Positions 17,173-25,617 are shown, counted from the first letter of the stretch. The stretch is DNA of 38,162 nucleotides from Deltaproteobacteria bacterium (GCA_016208235.1 JACQYN010000257.1:1-38162); one strand, 5' to 3'. Made by a program: numbers and translations. Notes: generated by a model not told the origin, from the sequence alone.

Positions 17173-18321
17173 TCACTGCCAGGCGACCTTGGGGTAGATC
17201 AAGCTGGAGTTGATATTATCCTTGTATTTCTGCACCGTTTGCAGCATCCCCCGCATCATCTCTGCCGTGAGAAAGTGAGGCTTCAGGCCCAGGGAAAGCA
17301 AGCCGGTATGGGCCGGATTGTAGTAGTGCTCCTCTGCTTCCCGCCGCGGGTTGGGAATATTCTGAATCGTTACCTGCAGCCCCAGTTTCTCCCCCGCGGC
17401 CTTGACCTTGTTGGCCAGATCGTTGACGCTGAAGGTTTCCACAAACTGGTTGAAGACCCGGTATTGCCCCGTTTCGGCGGGATGAAGCAGGGCCAATTCC
17501 ACGCAGGCCATGGTGTCCATGATGTTCAGGTAGCCCCGGGTCTGACCCCCCTGGCCATACACGGTGAGGGGGGTTCCCGCCACGGCCTGCACCAAAAAGC
17601 GGTTCAGGACCGTGCCGAAGATGTCGTCGTAGTTAAAAATGGGGCCCAGACGCTCATCTTGGCGGGATTCCTCCGTGTCAATGCCGTACACCGGCCCCTG
17701 GTTCAGGTCGGTAACCCGGATGTCCCAGGTGCGGCAGTAAAAATAGAGCATGTCGCCGTCTTGGGCCTTGGTCAGATGATAGAGGGAACCTGGGGCCTTG
17801 GGATAAAGAAATCTATGCCGGCGGCCTTTATGCTCGACTTCCAGGTAGCCTTCTTCGATGTCGATGTTGGGGGTGCCGTACACCCCCATGGTCCCCAGCT
17901 TGACAATATGGCAGTCTCTATTAACCTCTTTCACCGCGTGAATCAAGTTGAGGGTGGAAACCAGGTTGTTGGTTAGAGTAAAGACGGCTTCCTTATGTCC
18001 CATCATGGAATAAGGCGCGGCCGGCTGTTCCGCATAGTGGACCACCGCGTCGGGCTGGAATTGGCGAAAGAGGTCAAGGAGAAAAGGATAGTCGCAAACG
18101 CTGCCGATATGGACGTCAACCTTGAAACCGCTGACGGCCTCCCAAAGAGCGGCCCGCTGATGAAGATTGGGGATCGGTAGGAGAGGTTCCCGGTTCAGTT
18201 CCGTGGAAGCGCACCGGCGGAAATAATTGTCCACCACCGCCACCGCGCTTCCTCGCCGGGAGAGGTACATGGCGGTGGCCCAACCCAAATAACCGTCTCC
18301 CCCCAAGATCAGGACACGCAT
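17173..18321 (-). CDS. UDP-sulfoquinovose synthase-like SDR (SqdB/Agl3-type)
   Basis: This SDR matches the family that converts UDP-glucose and sulfite into UDP-sulfoquinovose, the sulfonated sugar of sulfolipids and of some archaeal glycans. Family words are frequent: LILGGDGYLGWATAMYLS at the NAD site, VVHYAEQPAAPYSM near 93-106, KLGTMGVYGTPNIDIEEG at 141-158, and YPKAPGSLYHLTK with Y181 and K185. TDLNQGPVYG comes later. T144, Y181 and K185 align with the catalytic residues described for plant SQD1 (T145, Y182, K186). The length of 382 is normal. It overlaps the upstream dehydratase gene by 13 bp. Placement in a polysaccharide operon suggests a sulfonated glycan. Some SqdB-like SDRs may use other substrates, so activity is inferred. 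Confidence 0.85.
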   Translation of the reverse strand: MRVLILGGDGYLGWATAMYLSRRGSAVAVVDNYFRRCASTELNREPLLPIPNLHQRAALWEAVSGFKVDVHIGSVCDYPFLLDLFRQFQPDAVVHYAEQPAAPYSMMGHKEAVFTLTNNLVSTLNLIHAVKEVNRDCHIVKLGTMGVYGTPNIDIEEGYLEVEHKGRRHRFLYPKAPGSLYHLTKAQDGDMLYFYCRTWDIRVTDLNQGPVYGIDTEESRQDERLGPIFNYDDIFGTVLNRFLVQAVAGTPLTVYGQGGQTRGYLNIMDTMACVELALLHPAETGQYRVFNQFVETFSVNDLANKVKAAGEKLGLQVTIQNIPNPRREAEEHYYNPAHTGLLSLGLKPHFLTAEMMRGMLQTVQKYKDNINSSLIYPKVAWQ

Positions 18322-19391
18322 GGGACAGGCTCCATTTTCCGGGATTCCGGGAGTAGCTCCGGGGGCAACAGACGGCTGCTGATCAGGAAATCCCTAACCT
18401 CTTTTTTACTCATAGCCGGCTCTTCGCTGGAGATATAGGGCCGGTTCGCCCGTTTCCCGGTATCGCCAGGATAAGAATAGTCAATGTTGCGATAGATGCC
18501 CCGGGCTGCGGGCAAGACCACGAACATGTCCGCCAGTTCCAGAGAGCGAGGCACCTCATCCGGGGTCATCAGTTCCTCGTACATCTTTTCCCCGGGTTTG
18601 GCGCCGATGAACTCGAGGGCGACGGAGGCCGGAGAGTGGCCATAGTAGGGAGCAAGCAACTCGATCATCACTTCGGCCAGATCCATGATGGAGATCACCC
18701 GCATTTTGGTGACCATTACTTCCCCGCCCCGGGCCAGAAGCGCGCCTTTCAGGACCAGTTCCGCGGCCCGGGCAATAGTCATGATGAAGCGGGTCATACC
18801 CGGGTCAGTGACCGTCACCGGTCCCCCTTTCTTGATCTGGTCATGGAAAATTGGGATTACCGACCCCCGGGAACCCATAACATTGCCGAAGCGCACGCTG
18901 GAGAATTGCTGTCTGGCATTTTGATTGATGACGTTGGCCGCGGTGATGAGGCGTTCCCCCATTAATTTGGAGGTGCCCATGACGGTGGTGGGGTTGACGG
19001 CCTTATCACTGCTGGTGAAGATGACTTTTTTAACCCCGTTTCCCAGAGCGGCCTGGATAATATTCTGAACCCCGATTATATTAGTTCGCACGGCTTCGAA
19101 GGGGTTGTACTCCGAGAAAAAAACATGCTTGAAAGCTGCGCAGTGAAAGATCATATCCACTCCCCGGGCCAGAGACCCCATTTTGGGGGCATCCCGGATA
19201 TCCCCCAGATAGGCGTTGAAATCGCTCCTGGAGCGGTAATCTTCATTCATTAAGAATAGTGCGCTTTCATTGTTGTCCAGGGCCCGGATTTCCGCGGGCC
19301 CAAAGGTGAGCAACTGGCTTACCAGTTCCTGGCCGACGGTGCCTGCGGCGCCGGTGACCACGATGCATTGATTTGCAAAGATATTATCCAT
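18309..19391 (-). CDS. UDP-sugar 4,6-dehydratase, CapE/FlaA1-like (Polysacc_synt_2 family)
   Basis: Probably acts on UDP-GlcNAc or a related UDP-sugar to give a 4-keto-6-deoxy product. The NAD site is TGAAGTVG at 13-20. The active site reads SSDKAVNPTTVMGTSK, with D129 and K130 of the family and Met138 at the position where most SDRs have Tyr (M-x3-K142). Met at this position is known in CapE-type enzymes, which also invert C5. The remaining family words GSVIPIF, TDPGMTRFIMT and GEKMYEEL are present. The length of 360 is normal. Downstream partners such as CapF/CapG are not in the window. It is the first sugar-nucleotide gene after the export block and overlaps the sulfoquinovose-synthase-like gene. 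Confidence 0.9.
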   Translation of the reverse strand: MDNIFANQCIVVTGAAGTVGQELVSQLLTFGPAEIRALDNNESALFLMNEDYRSRSDFNAYLGDIRDAPKMGSLARGVDMIFHCAAFKHVFFSEYNPFEAVRTNIIGVQNIIQAALGNGVKKVIFTSSDKAVNPTTVMGTSKLMGERLITAANVINQNARQQFSSVRFGNVMGSRGSVIPIFHDQIKKGGPVTVTDPGMTRFIMTIARAAELVLKGALLARGGEVMVTKMRVISIMDLAEVMIELLAPYYGHSPASVALEFIGAKPGEKMYEELMTPDEVPRSLELADMFVVLPAARGIYRNIDYSYPGDTGKRANRPYISSEEPAMSKKEVRDFLISSRLLPPELLPESRKMEPVPCVS

Positions 19392-19573
19392 GGGCTAACC
19401 TATTTTTAGTCAATCCTTTTGACGTTCTTATTCCGGCCCCTAAATGACAATGGGGATTTTAATATTAATAAAAAAGAGCCTCTCATTAATATGTTGGAAA
19501 AGGTGACACCCTGATAGCCTGTAAAAAAAGGGATGGATTTGTAGGAAGAACCCGGATAATCAACCTAAATCTG

Positions 19574-20737
19574 TTAGCCTCGCAAACTTGCCCATAGCCG
19601 GTGCCAACAAGACCGGGGCTTCAATTGAGGTGGGAGGGCCTCAACAGATGTGGATTTTTCGTCAGTCTCAACCGCGTTTAGAGACAATTCGGAATCTTCT
19701 TGGGGCTGCAAGTCTATCCTCTCTGCTGCCATGTGAGTAAGGGCCTGGGTCAAAACTGGCATTAATTGGCTCACCATTTCCACGACCAAGCCTTCCAAGC
19801 GAGTCAGCCGGGTTGACATCTCTGCCACCGCTATCTGCAAGCCGTTATCGGTTCCTTGCATCCCGGGTCTCGCCGCCTCGGGCAAGGCGACCGGTTCTGC
19901 TCCAGCAATTGCCTCCCCCTTTTCCTCCTCGCCTTCCAGGGAGCCGCCCTGGGCGGCGATGACGGTGTCGATGAATTCCCCGTCGATCTCCTGGCGGCCT
20001 TCGGCGAAGCCGGCCACCAGGGCCAGGTCGCACCAGGCGTTCAGGCGCCGGGGCACCCCCCGGGTGTATTCATAGAGCCTGTCCAGGGCCGATTCCGTAA
20101 AGATGCCGCTGCCCCCGGCCCGGGCCAACCGGAAATTCACGTACTCTTTGGTTTCCTGCAAATTCAAGGGGGTCAGGTGGTAATGCACCGAAACCCGCTG
20201 GGCCAGCTGCCGCAAGGCCGGATGGCGCAAACGGTCCCGCAGCCCCGGTTGCCCCACCAGGATCACTTGCAAAAGCGGTTCCTTTTCGGTCTGCAGGTTG
20301 GATAACAGCCGCAGTTCCTCCAGGGCCTCGGGCCCCAGGTTCTGGGCCTCATCCACCATCAGGGTCACGTGTTCTCCCCGGGCATAAGCGGAGAGCAAAA
20401 ACTGGTTAAAGGCCGCCAGCCGGGCGACCCGGTTGCCGAAGTGACCTCGGACCCCAAATTCCTTCAGCAACAAATCCAGGAGATCTTCCGCGCCCACCGA
20501 CGTCTGGTACAGCACCCCCAGCCGCTGGTTCCTTTCCCGGGATTTCAGGAGGGACTTGATCAGGGTGGTCTTGCCGGTCCCCACTTCCCCGGTGAGGACG
20601 ACAAACCCCACCCGCTGATTGACGCCGTATTCCAGATAAGCCCGGGCCAGCTTGTGCTGCGGACTGAGATATAAAAAACCCGGGTCCGGCAGCAGGTTAA
20701 ACGGGCGCTCTTTTAATCCGTAAAAATTTTCGTACAT
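19574..20737 (-). CDS. ExeA-like AAA ATPase of exosortase/EPS loci
   Basis: A cytoplasmic ATPase of the kind regularly found beside exosortase-associated polysaccharide genes; its exact job is not established. The opening YENFYGLKERPFNLLPDP is typical of the ExeA/general-secretion-A-like family. Walker A is GEVGTGKTT at 50-58 and Walker B is LMVDEAQNL. TPLNLQETKEYVNFRL and GVPRRLNAWCD mark the sensor and lid region. Residues after about 290 are an acidic, variable tail with a possible coiled coil. It lies 9 bp after the tyrosine-kinase-type gene, so the two are in one transcript. Confidence 0.88.
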   Translation of the reverse strand: MYENFYGLKERPFNLLPDPGFLYLSPQHKLARAYLEYGVNQRVGFVVLTGEVGTGKTTLIKSLLKSRERNQRLGVLYQTSVGAEDLLDLLLKEFGVRGHFGNRVARLAAFNQFLLSAYARGEHVTLMVDEAQNLGPEALEELRLLSNLQTEKEPLLQVILVGQPGLRDRLRHPALRQLAQRVSVHYHLTPLNLQETKEYVNFRLARAGGSGIFTESALDRLYEYTRGVPRRLNAWCDLALVAGFAEGRQEIDGEFIDTVIAAQGGSLEGEEEKGEAIAGAEPVALPEAARPGMQGTDNGLQIAVAEMSTRLTRLEGLVVEMVSQLMPVLTQALTHMAAERIDLQPQEDSELSLNAVETDEKSTSVEALPPQLKPRSCWHRLWASLRG

Positions 20738-20745
20738 ATGTTCAC

Positions 20746-21651
20746 TTATTTAAACAGCCACAGTTTTTCTTTCCAGCGCAAGTTATCATCCTGGTAATCA
20801 TATTTCCTGGACACGCTCTCTGCTTTATTCAGGACAAATCCCAGGAGATTAAACTTTTGCAGCATCTCCCGGCAGCGCTCGATGTCCTCTCTGGAAGTCT
20901 TACAGGCCTCCACCACCACCATGATGCCGTCCACCAGCGGCGCAAAGGCGAGCGAGTCCGCAAAGGCCAACAGCGGCGGCAGGTCGAAGAGGACATAACG
21001 GTTGGGATAATAGTGTTTCAACTCCTGGACTAGATCGGCCATTAACGGGGAATTGATGAGTTCCGCCGCGTTCGTCGCGGGCCGGCCCCCGGGCAAGACG
21101 ACCAGTTTGGCCAATCCCTGGGGATGAATTAATAGATCCCGGATGGGAACCCCCGCAGTCAAATAGTCCACCAGCCCTTCTTGCGTCTCCAGGCCGAAGT
21201 ATCGATGCACCGAAGGGGCTCGCAGGTCTGCGTCCACCAGCAGCACCGTCTGGTTCACTTCCTGAGCGATGCTGATGGCCAGGTTGATGGCGGTCAGGGT
21301 TTTGCCTTCTCCTGGCTGGGGGCCGGTGATCATCAAGGTATTTTTGTTTTCGGTCTTGGTGCGCTGCAGGATATGGGTGCGCAGGAGTTTAAAGCCCTCG
21401 GCCACCGCGTCTGCCACTTCCCCGCCCCCGGCGATCAGCCGGTTCCGCCGCATTATCTCCGGATCCACCGCCACGGTACGGGTAATGGAATAAGAAATTT
21501 CCGGCGGCACGACCTCGGGGTCGCCCAAACCCAGGGGACTGACCGGGGTAATGGGGGGAAATATGGGCTCAGCTTCGGGAGGGCTATCCGCCGTGGTTTT
21601 CTTTTTATGGAGGGTCTTCGCCTTTTCCAGGGCCTTGTCGATGAAGCTCAA
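20746..21651 (-). CDS. BY-kinase-type ATPase (CpsD/CapB-like) of the EPS locus
   Basis: Bacterial tyrosine kinases of this group phosphorylate themselves and control polysaccharide length together with the Wzz-like protein. Walker A is GPQPGEGKT (110-118), Walker A' is VLLVDADLRAP and Walker B is YVLFDLPPLL. The N-terminus MSFIDKALEKAK is typical of exosortase-locus kinases. The C-terminus has only a few tyrosines (KYDYQDD) rather than the usual tyrosine-rich tail, so autophosphorylation may be reduced or absent. The start is TTG with AGGATGG nine bases upstream. It lies downstream of the chain-length gene, separated by 151 bp holding a palindromic repeat. Confidence 0.88.
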   Translation of the reverse strand: MSFIDKALEKAKTLHKKKTTADSPPEAEPIFPPITPVSPLGLGDPEVVPPEISYSITRTVAVDPEIMRRNRLIAGGGEVADAVAEGFKLLRTHILQRTKTENKNTLMITGPQPGEGKTLTAINLAISIAQEVNQTVLLVDADLRAPSVHRYFGLETQEGLVDYLTAGVPIRDLLIHPQGLAKLVVLPGGRPATNAAELINSPLMADLVQELKHYYPNRYVLFDLPPLLAFADSLAFAPLVDGIMVVVEACKTSREDIERCREMLQKFNLLGFVLNKAESVSRKYDYQDDNLRWKEKLWLFK

Positions 21652-21712
21652 GTTAATTTTCCATCCTAGATAAATGGATTAATACCAATTCGTTATCAAA
21701 GGTATGTTTTCC

Positions 21713-21770
21713 GTAGGGGCGAACCTTGTGTTCGCCCCGGACGCTGGGCGAACACAAGGTTCGCCCCTAC
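21713..21770. repeat. Perfect 25-bp-arm palindrome (GTAGGGGCGAACC family)
   Basis: Arms at 21713-21737 and 21746-21770 are exact reverse complements, around an 8-bp centre. The same arms occur exactly at 36752-36811. It sits inside the EPS operon between the chain-length and kinase genes, so the RNA would form a strong hairpin there. Confidence 0.92.
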
Positions 21771-21802
21771 AGGTTATTACCTTATAAAAGCAGCTGAGCC
21801 GT

Positions 21803-23557
21803 TCAAGAATACTTCCGGGCCAGGCGCATGAGTTTGGCAGTCAGTACCCAGAGGTCCATATAAAGAAAGTGGAAGAGGAGCAACACTGCAAAAAGGGAGA
21901 AACCGGTCACCGCCCAGATCAACTTCTGCTTTTTCCGGGCGTCGGTATCGTCCTCCCGGGTCCGGATCCGGGCGATGCTCCCCAACACCGGCAGGCCGGT
22001 GAGCTGCGCCAATTCATCTCCGGATTTCACCGAGTGGTCCAGATGCTCCACCAGGGCCACCATCCCCAAACCTCCCCCCAGGCTCATGATCAAGCCGGCC
22101 AGGATAATGAGCAAGCGTTTGGGGGACACGGGTTTCTCAGGATAACTGGCGGGATCGACGATGGTGAACTTCTCGCCCTTCTGGTGTTCTTCCATGCCCT
22201 CGGAAATCCTGGCTTCCATAATCTTGTTCAGGACTTCCTGATACTTGGCGTGGGCATTGGTGTAATCCCGCTGCAGCGCCAGATATTCCTGCTCCAGTTT
22301 CGGAGTCTCTTCCAGGCGATGGTGAAACATCTGGAGCCTTTCCTTCAGCGCGGCGCGCTGCCTTTGCAGAGACGCGATTTCATTTCCCGAGGCCTGAATT
22401 TGGGTGGTAAGACTGACATAAGCGGGATTCTCCGCATCGGCCACCGGCTTTGCCGGCGCCGGCGTTTCCCCAGTTTTTTCCAGGAGCGCGATCTCGTTTT
22501 TTAACTTCTTGACTTCGGGGTGTTCGTCGGAGTATTTTCCCTGTTTTTGAGCCAGCTCCGCCTTGAGCTGGGTGAGTTTTTGCCGCTTCAAGGCGCCGCC
22601 GCCGCCTTTTTGGCCCACCAATTTTTCCAGTTGGGCCATTTCCCGGCGCACCTTGCGAATATCCGGATGGTCATCGGAAAATTTGGACTGCAGGTCGGCC
22701 AGCAGGACCTCCAGGGTCCGATAACGGCTCTGGGGATCCATGACTCTTTCCCCCGTGGCCCCCATGACGGGGGTATCCGGCTTCACCGTGGCCAACTGGC
22801 CTTCCAGATAGATTTTTCGATCTTCCGTGGCCCGAATGGTATTGTCCAGCTGTTTTATTTCCGTTTCCAGCCGCTCCGCCTGACCCAGATTGAATTGGTA
22901 AAGCTCCGGGGTGATGCCTTCGTGCGCTTCTTTAAATTTGGCAATCTTCTCGCCCAGGCCTCCCAGGCGCTCTTGCAACCCTTTCAATTCCGTTTCCAAA
23001 AACTCGGTGGTGGTCTTGGCCTGCGCTTCCCGGAGCTTAAGATTTTGCTCCAGATAGGAGGAGGCCAGGGTACTGGTCACTTTCTGCACCGTATCGGGAT
23101 TCTTGCCGCGATAGGAGACGGCAAAGGCAATGGTAATCGCGGAGCTCCGGGCCGCGGCCGTGCGGGATTTTGGTTTATCTGCGACATCCGCGCTGATGGT
23201 GTCCAGTTTGATGTCTTCCCGCATTTTTTCCAGGATCTCTTCCCTGGTGTATTTCTCCTGCATTTCCGGGTAAAGCTTGAATTGTTGAATGATGTCCCAC
23301 AGTTTGGTGCGGGACAAGATTTGCTGGGTAAGGCTCTGGATGCGTTGGTCGGCAAAACCGGTGACCGTGGAACGCACGAATTCCGGGGGGATTTGCTGCT
23401 CCTCGATGAGGATGGTGGAAGAGGACTCGTAAATGGAGGGCAGCACGATGGCCACGATCACCGCGGCCAGGAAGACCGCCAGGGCCGGATAGAGGAAATA
23501 TTTTTTTCTCGCCTTAAAGATGGCCAAATAATCAAGAATATCTTTGTTCTGCTCCAT
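21803..23557 (-). CDS. Wzz/GumC-type polysaccharide chain-length protein
   Basis: An inner-membrane co-polymerase that sets polymer length and connects Wzy to the exporter. The N-terminal Wzz domain starts at about 8 with a membrane helix at 21-40. A long periplasmic coiled-coil region follows (about 160-460). The C-terminus has the proline-rich second membrane helix (SYPEKPVSPKRLLIILAGL) and a further hydrophobic segment near 552-572. There is no fused kinase domain; the kinase is the next gene. An internal duplication is visible: residues of about 282-312 and 330-361 share the pattern L-A-L/Q-K-Y/F-SDDHPD/SDEHPE followed by a basic stretch and LEK. The 584-residue length suits exosortase-locus members. 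Confidence 0.9.
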   Translation of the reverse strand: MEQNKDILDYLAIFKARKKYFLYPALAVFLAAVIVAIVLPSIYESSSTILIEEQQIPPEFVRSTVTGFADQRIQSLTQQILSRTKLWDIIQQFKLYPEMQEKYTREEILEKMREDIKLDTISADVADKPKSRTAAARSSAITIAFAVSYRGKNPDTVQKVTSTLASSYLEQNLKLREAQAKTTTEFLETELKGLQERLGGLGEKIAKFKEAHEGITPELYQFNLGQAERLETEIKQLDNTIRATEDRKIYLEGQLATVKPDTPVMGATGERVMDPQSRYRTLEVLLADLQSKFSDDHPDIRKVRREMAQLEKLVGQKGGGGALKRQKLTQLKAELAQKQGKYSDEHPEVKKLKNEIALLEKTGETPAPAKPVADAENPAYVSLTTQIQASGNEIASLQRQRAALKERLQMFHHRLEETPKLEQEYLALQRDYTNAHAKYQEVLNKIMEARISEGMEEHQKGEKFTIVDPASYPEKPVSPKRLLIILAGLIMSLGGGLGMVALVEHLDHSVKSGDELAQLTGLPVLGSIARIRTREDDTDARKKQKLIWAVTGFSLFAVLLLFHFLYMDLWVLTAKLMRLARKYS

Positions 23558-23659
23558 GTCTCATTGCCCTAGGTTCAGCCCTTGGTTTTTCTTGGAAGAC
23601 ATCTACGTGGCATTAATTTGCCTTAATTTTGGAAAAATTAGTGCAATTCACATGCCATC

Positions 23660-24862
23660 TTACCGCTGGTAATGGAAAGGGTACGAATAGGTGAGCATCA
23701 GCCATACCGCTTGCACGGTGGCGCTTCTGTGGTTGGTAAGATCATCCCGCAGACCGAAACGGTAGCCGGGAGATAATGCTAATTTTTCCGTCATCTTATA
23801 ATTTAACTGCGGCGAAACGCTGAAATAATCGTTTCTGAAATTGTTTTGGTCTGAGATCTGGCTGCTAATATAATACTCTGCATTTAAGCTTCCCGATAAT
23901 TTTTCCGTGAAATAATAATTCACCGCCCCATAAACCCGGTTCACTTCGGACAGGCTGGCATAAGCCGAAGGTGATTCGTCCCGGCGATACCCTGCGGTGG
24001 CACTTAAATTAGTCCAGCGCCGGGTGGTGGAGATATCGAAATAGGGGTTGACCTCCGTCTTCTTCAGCCTTGCCTGCCGGACCGTGATGAAAAAGGGGAA
24101 TTGGGAAGTATCCAGGACCTGAGTCTGAAAATCCATGGCGGTAATATTTATGCCGCCCACCAGGTTGGCTTCCCAGTTCTCGGAAAATTTGTGTTGACCT
24201 CCCCCATAAATTCTCAGGGTCTGCACCCGGTCACTACCGGGATATCTCGTCTCTCTAACCAGGACATTACCCTGGAGCAGGGTTTTTTCGTTTTTCAGGG
24301 GATAATCCAGACGCAGGCCGGCCTGCTGGGTGGCGTAATTGCGAAAGCGGGGATCATCATAACTGACTTTATTAAAATTATAATTGACCGTGGCCGCCAG
24401 CCTTTCGGTCAGGTTATAGGTGATCCCCGGCCCCACCATAATGGACTCCCGGGGGGTGCGGTTCATGATCAACCCGGACGCGGCCAACTCTTCTTGCAGG
24501 GTGGAATCGACAATATAGGCGCTTTTCAGGCTGAGGCCCCAGCGAGGAGAAATCTTGTATTGGCCATTGATTTGATAGTTTTGGTCTATATGGTCAATCT
24601 GACCGTTGCTGAGATAATGCAGCCCGGTCAGGCCCAACTTGCCCTGGAGTTGGCTGGTTTCCGTGGTGTAATTGAATTCTGCCCCGGGTGACAGGGTAAA
24701 TATAACATCGCTCACCGGCTGGGCAAAACTATAATTTAGATTACTGTTGAACTCCGTCTTCGCCTGGATGGAAGGGACGACGGACCAGTCCGCGGCTAAT
24801 GCAAATTGCGGCCCTAAAACCACCCAGAGGAGTGCCAGCGCCGTCCAGGCCCTGGTGCCCAT
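23660..24862 (-). CDS. Outer-membrane beta-barrel protein of exosortase/EPS loci
   Basis: The protein starts with a signal peptide (WTALALLWVVLGPQFALAAD). It then consists almost wholly of alternating amphipathic strands with aromatic girdles, such as KLGLTGLHYL, NYQINGQYKISP, YGAVNYYFTEKLSGSLNAEYYI and VWLMLTYSYPF, and ends FHYQR. This is the build of outer-membrane barrels that lie beside exosortase polysaccharide genes. They are presumed to take part in export or anchoring of the polymer; direct evidence for their function is scarce. The length of 400 is typical. A GGGGGAG site lies 10 bases before the ATG. It lies between the Wza-like and chain-length genes. Confidence 0.85.
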   Translation of the reverse strand: MGTRAWTALALLWVVLGPQFALAADWSVVPSIQAKTEFNSNLNYSFAQPVSDVIFTLSPGAEFNYTTETSQLQGKLGLTGLHYLSNGQIDHIDQNYQINGQYKISPRWGLSLKSAYIVDSTLQEELAASGLIMNRTPRESIMVGPGITYNLTERLAATVNYNFNKVSYDDPRFRNYATQQAGLRLDYPLKNEKTLLQGNVLVRETRYPGSDRVQTLRIYGGGQHKFSENWEANLVGGINITAMDFQTQVLDTSQFPFFITVRQARLKKTEVNPYFDISTTRRWTNLSATAGYRRDESPSAYASLSEVNRVYGAVNYYFTEKLSGSLNAEYYISSQISDQNNFRNDYFSVSPQLNYKMTEKLALSPGYRFGLRDDLTNHRSATVQAVWLMLTYSYPFHYQR

Positions 24863-24890
24863 AAATTTTTTGCTCCCCCTGCAAAATTAT

Positions 24891-25583
24891 TTAGGGCACT
24901 ACCACCACATCCCCCGGAAGCAGGGTGCGGTTTTGCTCCAAGGATTCCCCCTTGCTGACAGCCTTATAATTAAAGGGAAAGACTTCTTCCTTGCCGCCGA
25001 CCTTACGGAGAACCACCACTGACCCCGGCGCGGCAAAAGGAGTCAGGCCGCCGGCCAGGGCAAGGGCTTGCATCACGTTGGTGGGACGGCCAACCAGGAA
25101 TTCCCCCGGTTTATTAACCTTGCCGGTTACATAAATTTTATAGCCCTGCGGTTTCAGGAGGATGACCGTGACGTTGGCGTCGCTGACGAATTTTTCCAGG
25201 CGGCGGTGGATATCTGCCTGCAGTTGTTTGACAGTGAGTCCCGCGACCTGGATTTCGCCGATTAATGGATAAGAAATCTTCCCATCAGGCCGGACGACCA
25301 TCTGTTTAGTCAGTTCGGGTTCTTTCCAGACGGAAATCTCAATCAGATCATCCGGTCCCAAGGGGTAAGTATCTTTATCCGGAGGCGCACTGGCGCCAGC
25401 CTCCCCTGGGGTCCCGGCATACTGTCCCCCGGGGGAAACACATCCCCAGATCGCCGCCATGCTTAACAATCCCAATGCTACCCAGCTAAGCACCCTTAGC
25501 CAATTCCTGTTCATCATGGCCCGTCCAACATAAGAGGTTTGGGTTATCTGGACAACAATAATAATCTTTATGCTCTTTGTCAA
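24891..25583 (-). CDS. Polysaccharide export outer-membrane lipoprotein (Wza-like)
   Basis: The exit channel component for the polysaccharide. A lipoprotein signal is present (WVALGLLSMAAIWGC), with an atypical Trp before the Gly-Cys. The polysaccharide export domain follows (YPLGPDDLIEISVWKEPELT, VRPDGKISYPLIGEI), and then one SLBB-type domain (YKIYVTGKVNKPGEF). The protein ends at VVVP, so it is a short single-SLBB version like those in exosortase loci. The start is uncertain. The track start at 25583 adds 22 extra residues; the Mets at 25517 or 25514 give a more normal signal peptide, but no strong ribosome site is seen for any of them. It is the first gene of the EPS operon. Confidence 0.9.
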   Translation of the reverse strand: MTKSIKIIIVVQITQTSYVGRAMMNRNWLRVLSWVALGLLSMAAIWGCVSPGGQYAGTPGEAGASAPPDKDTYPLGPDDLIEISVWKEPELTKQMVVRPDGKISYPLIGEIQVAGLTVKQLQADIHRRLEKFVSDANVTVILLKPQGYKIYVTGKVNKPGEFLVGRPTNVMQALALAGGLTPFAAPGSVVVLRKVGGKEEVFPFNYKAVSKGESLEQNRTLLPGDVVVVP

Positions 25584-25617
25584 ATTTTTTATGACAGAAT
25601 TGCAGCAATTATAAAAT

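Noticed and set aside
16789-17976. 395-residue plus-strand ORF across the flippase and SqdB-like genes
   Set aside because: It spans two well-supported minus-strand genes and has no recognisable domain.
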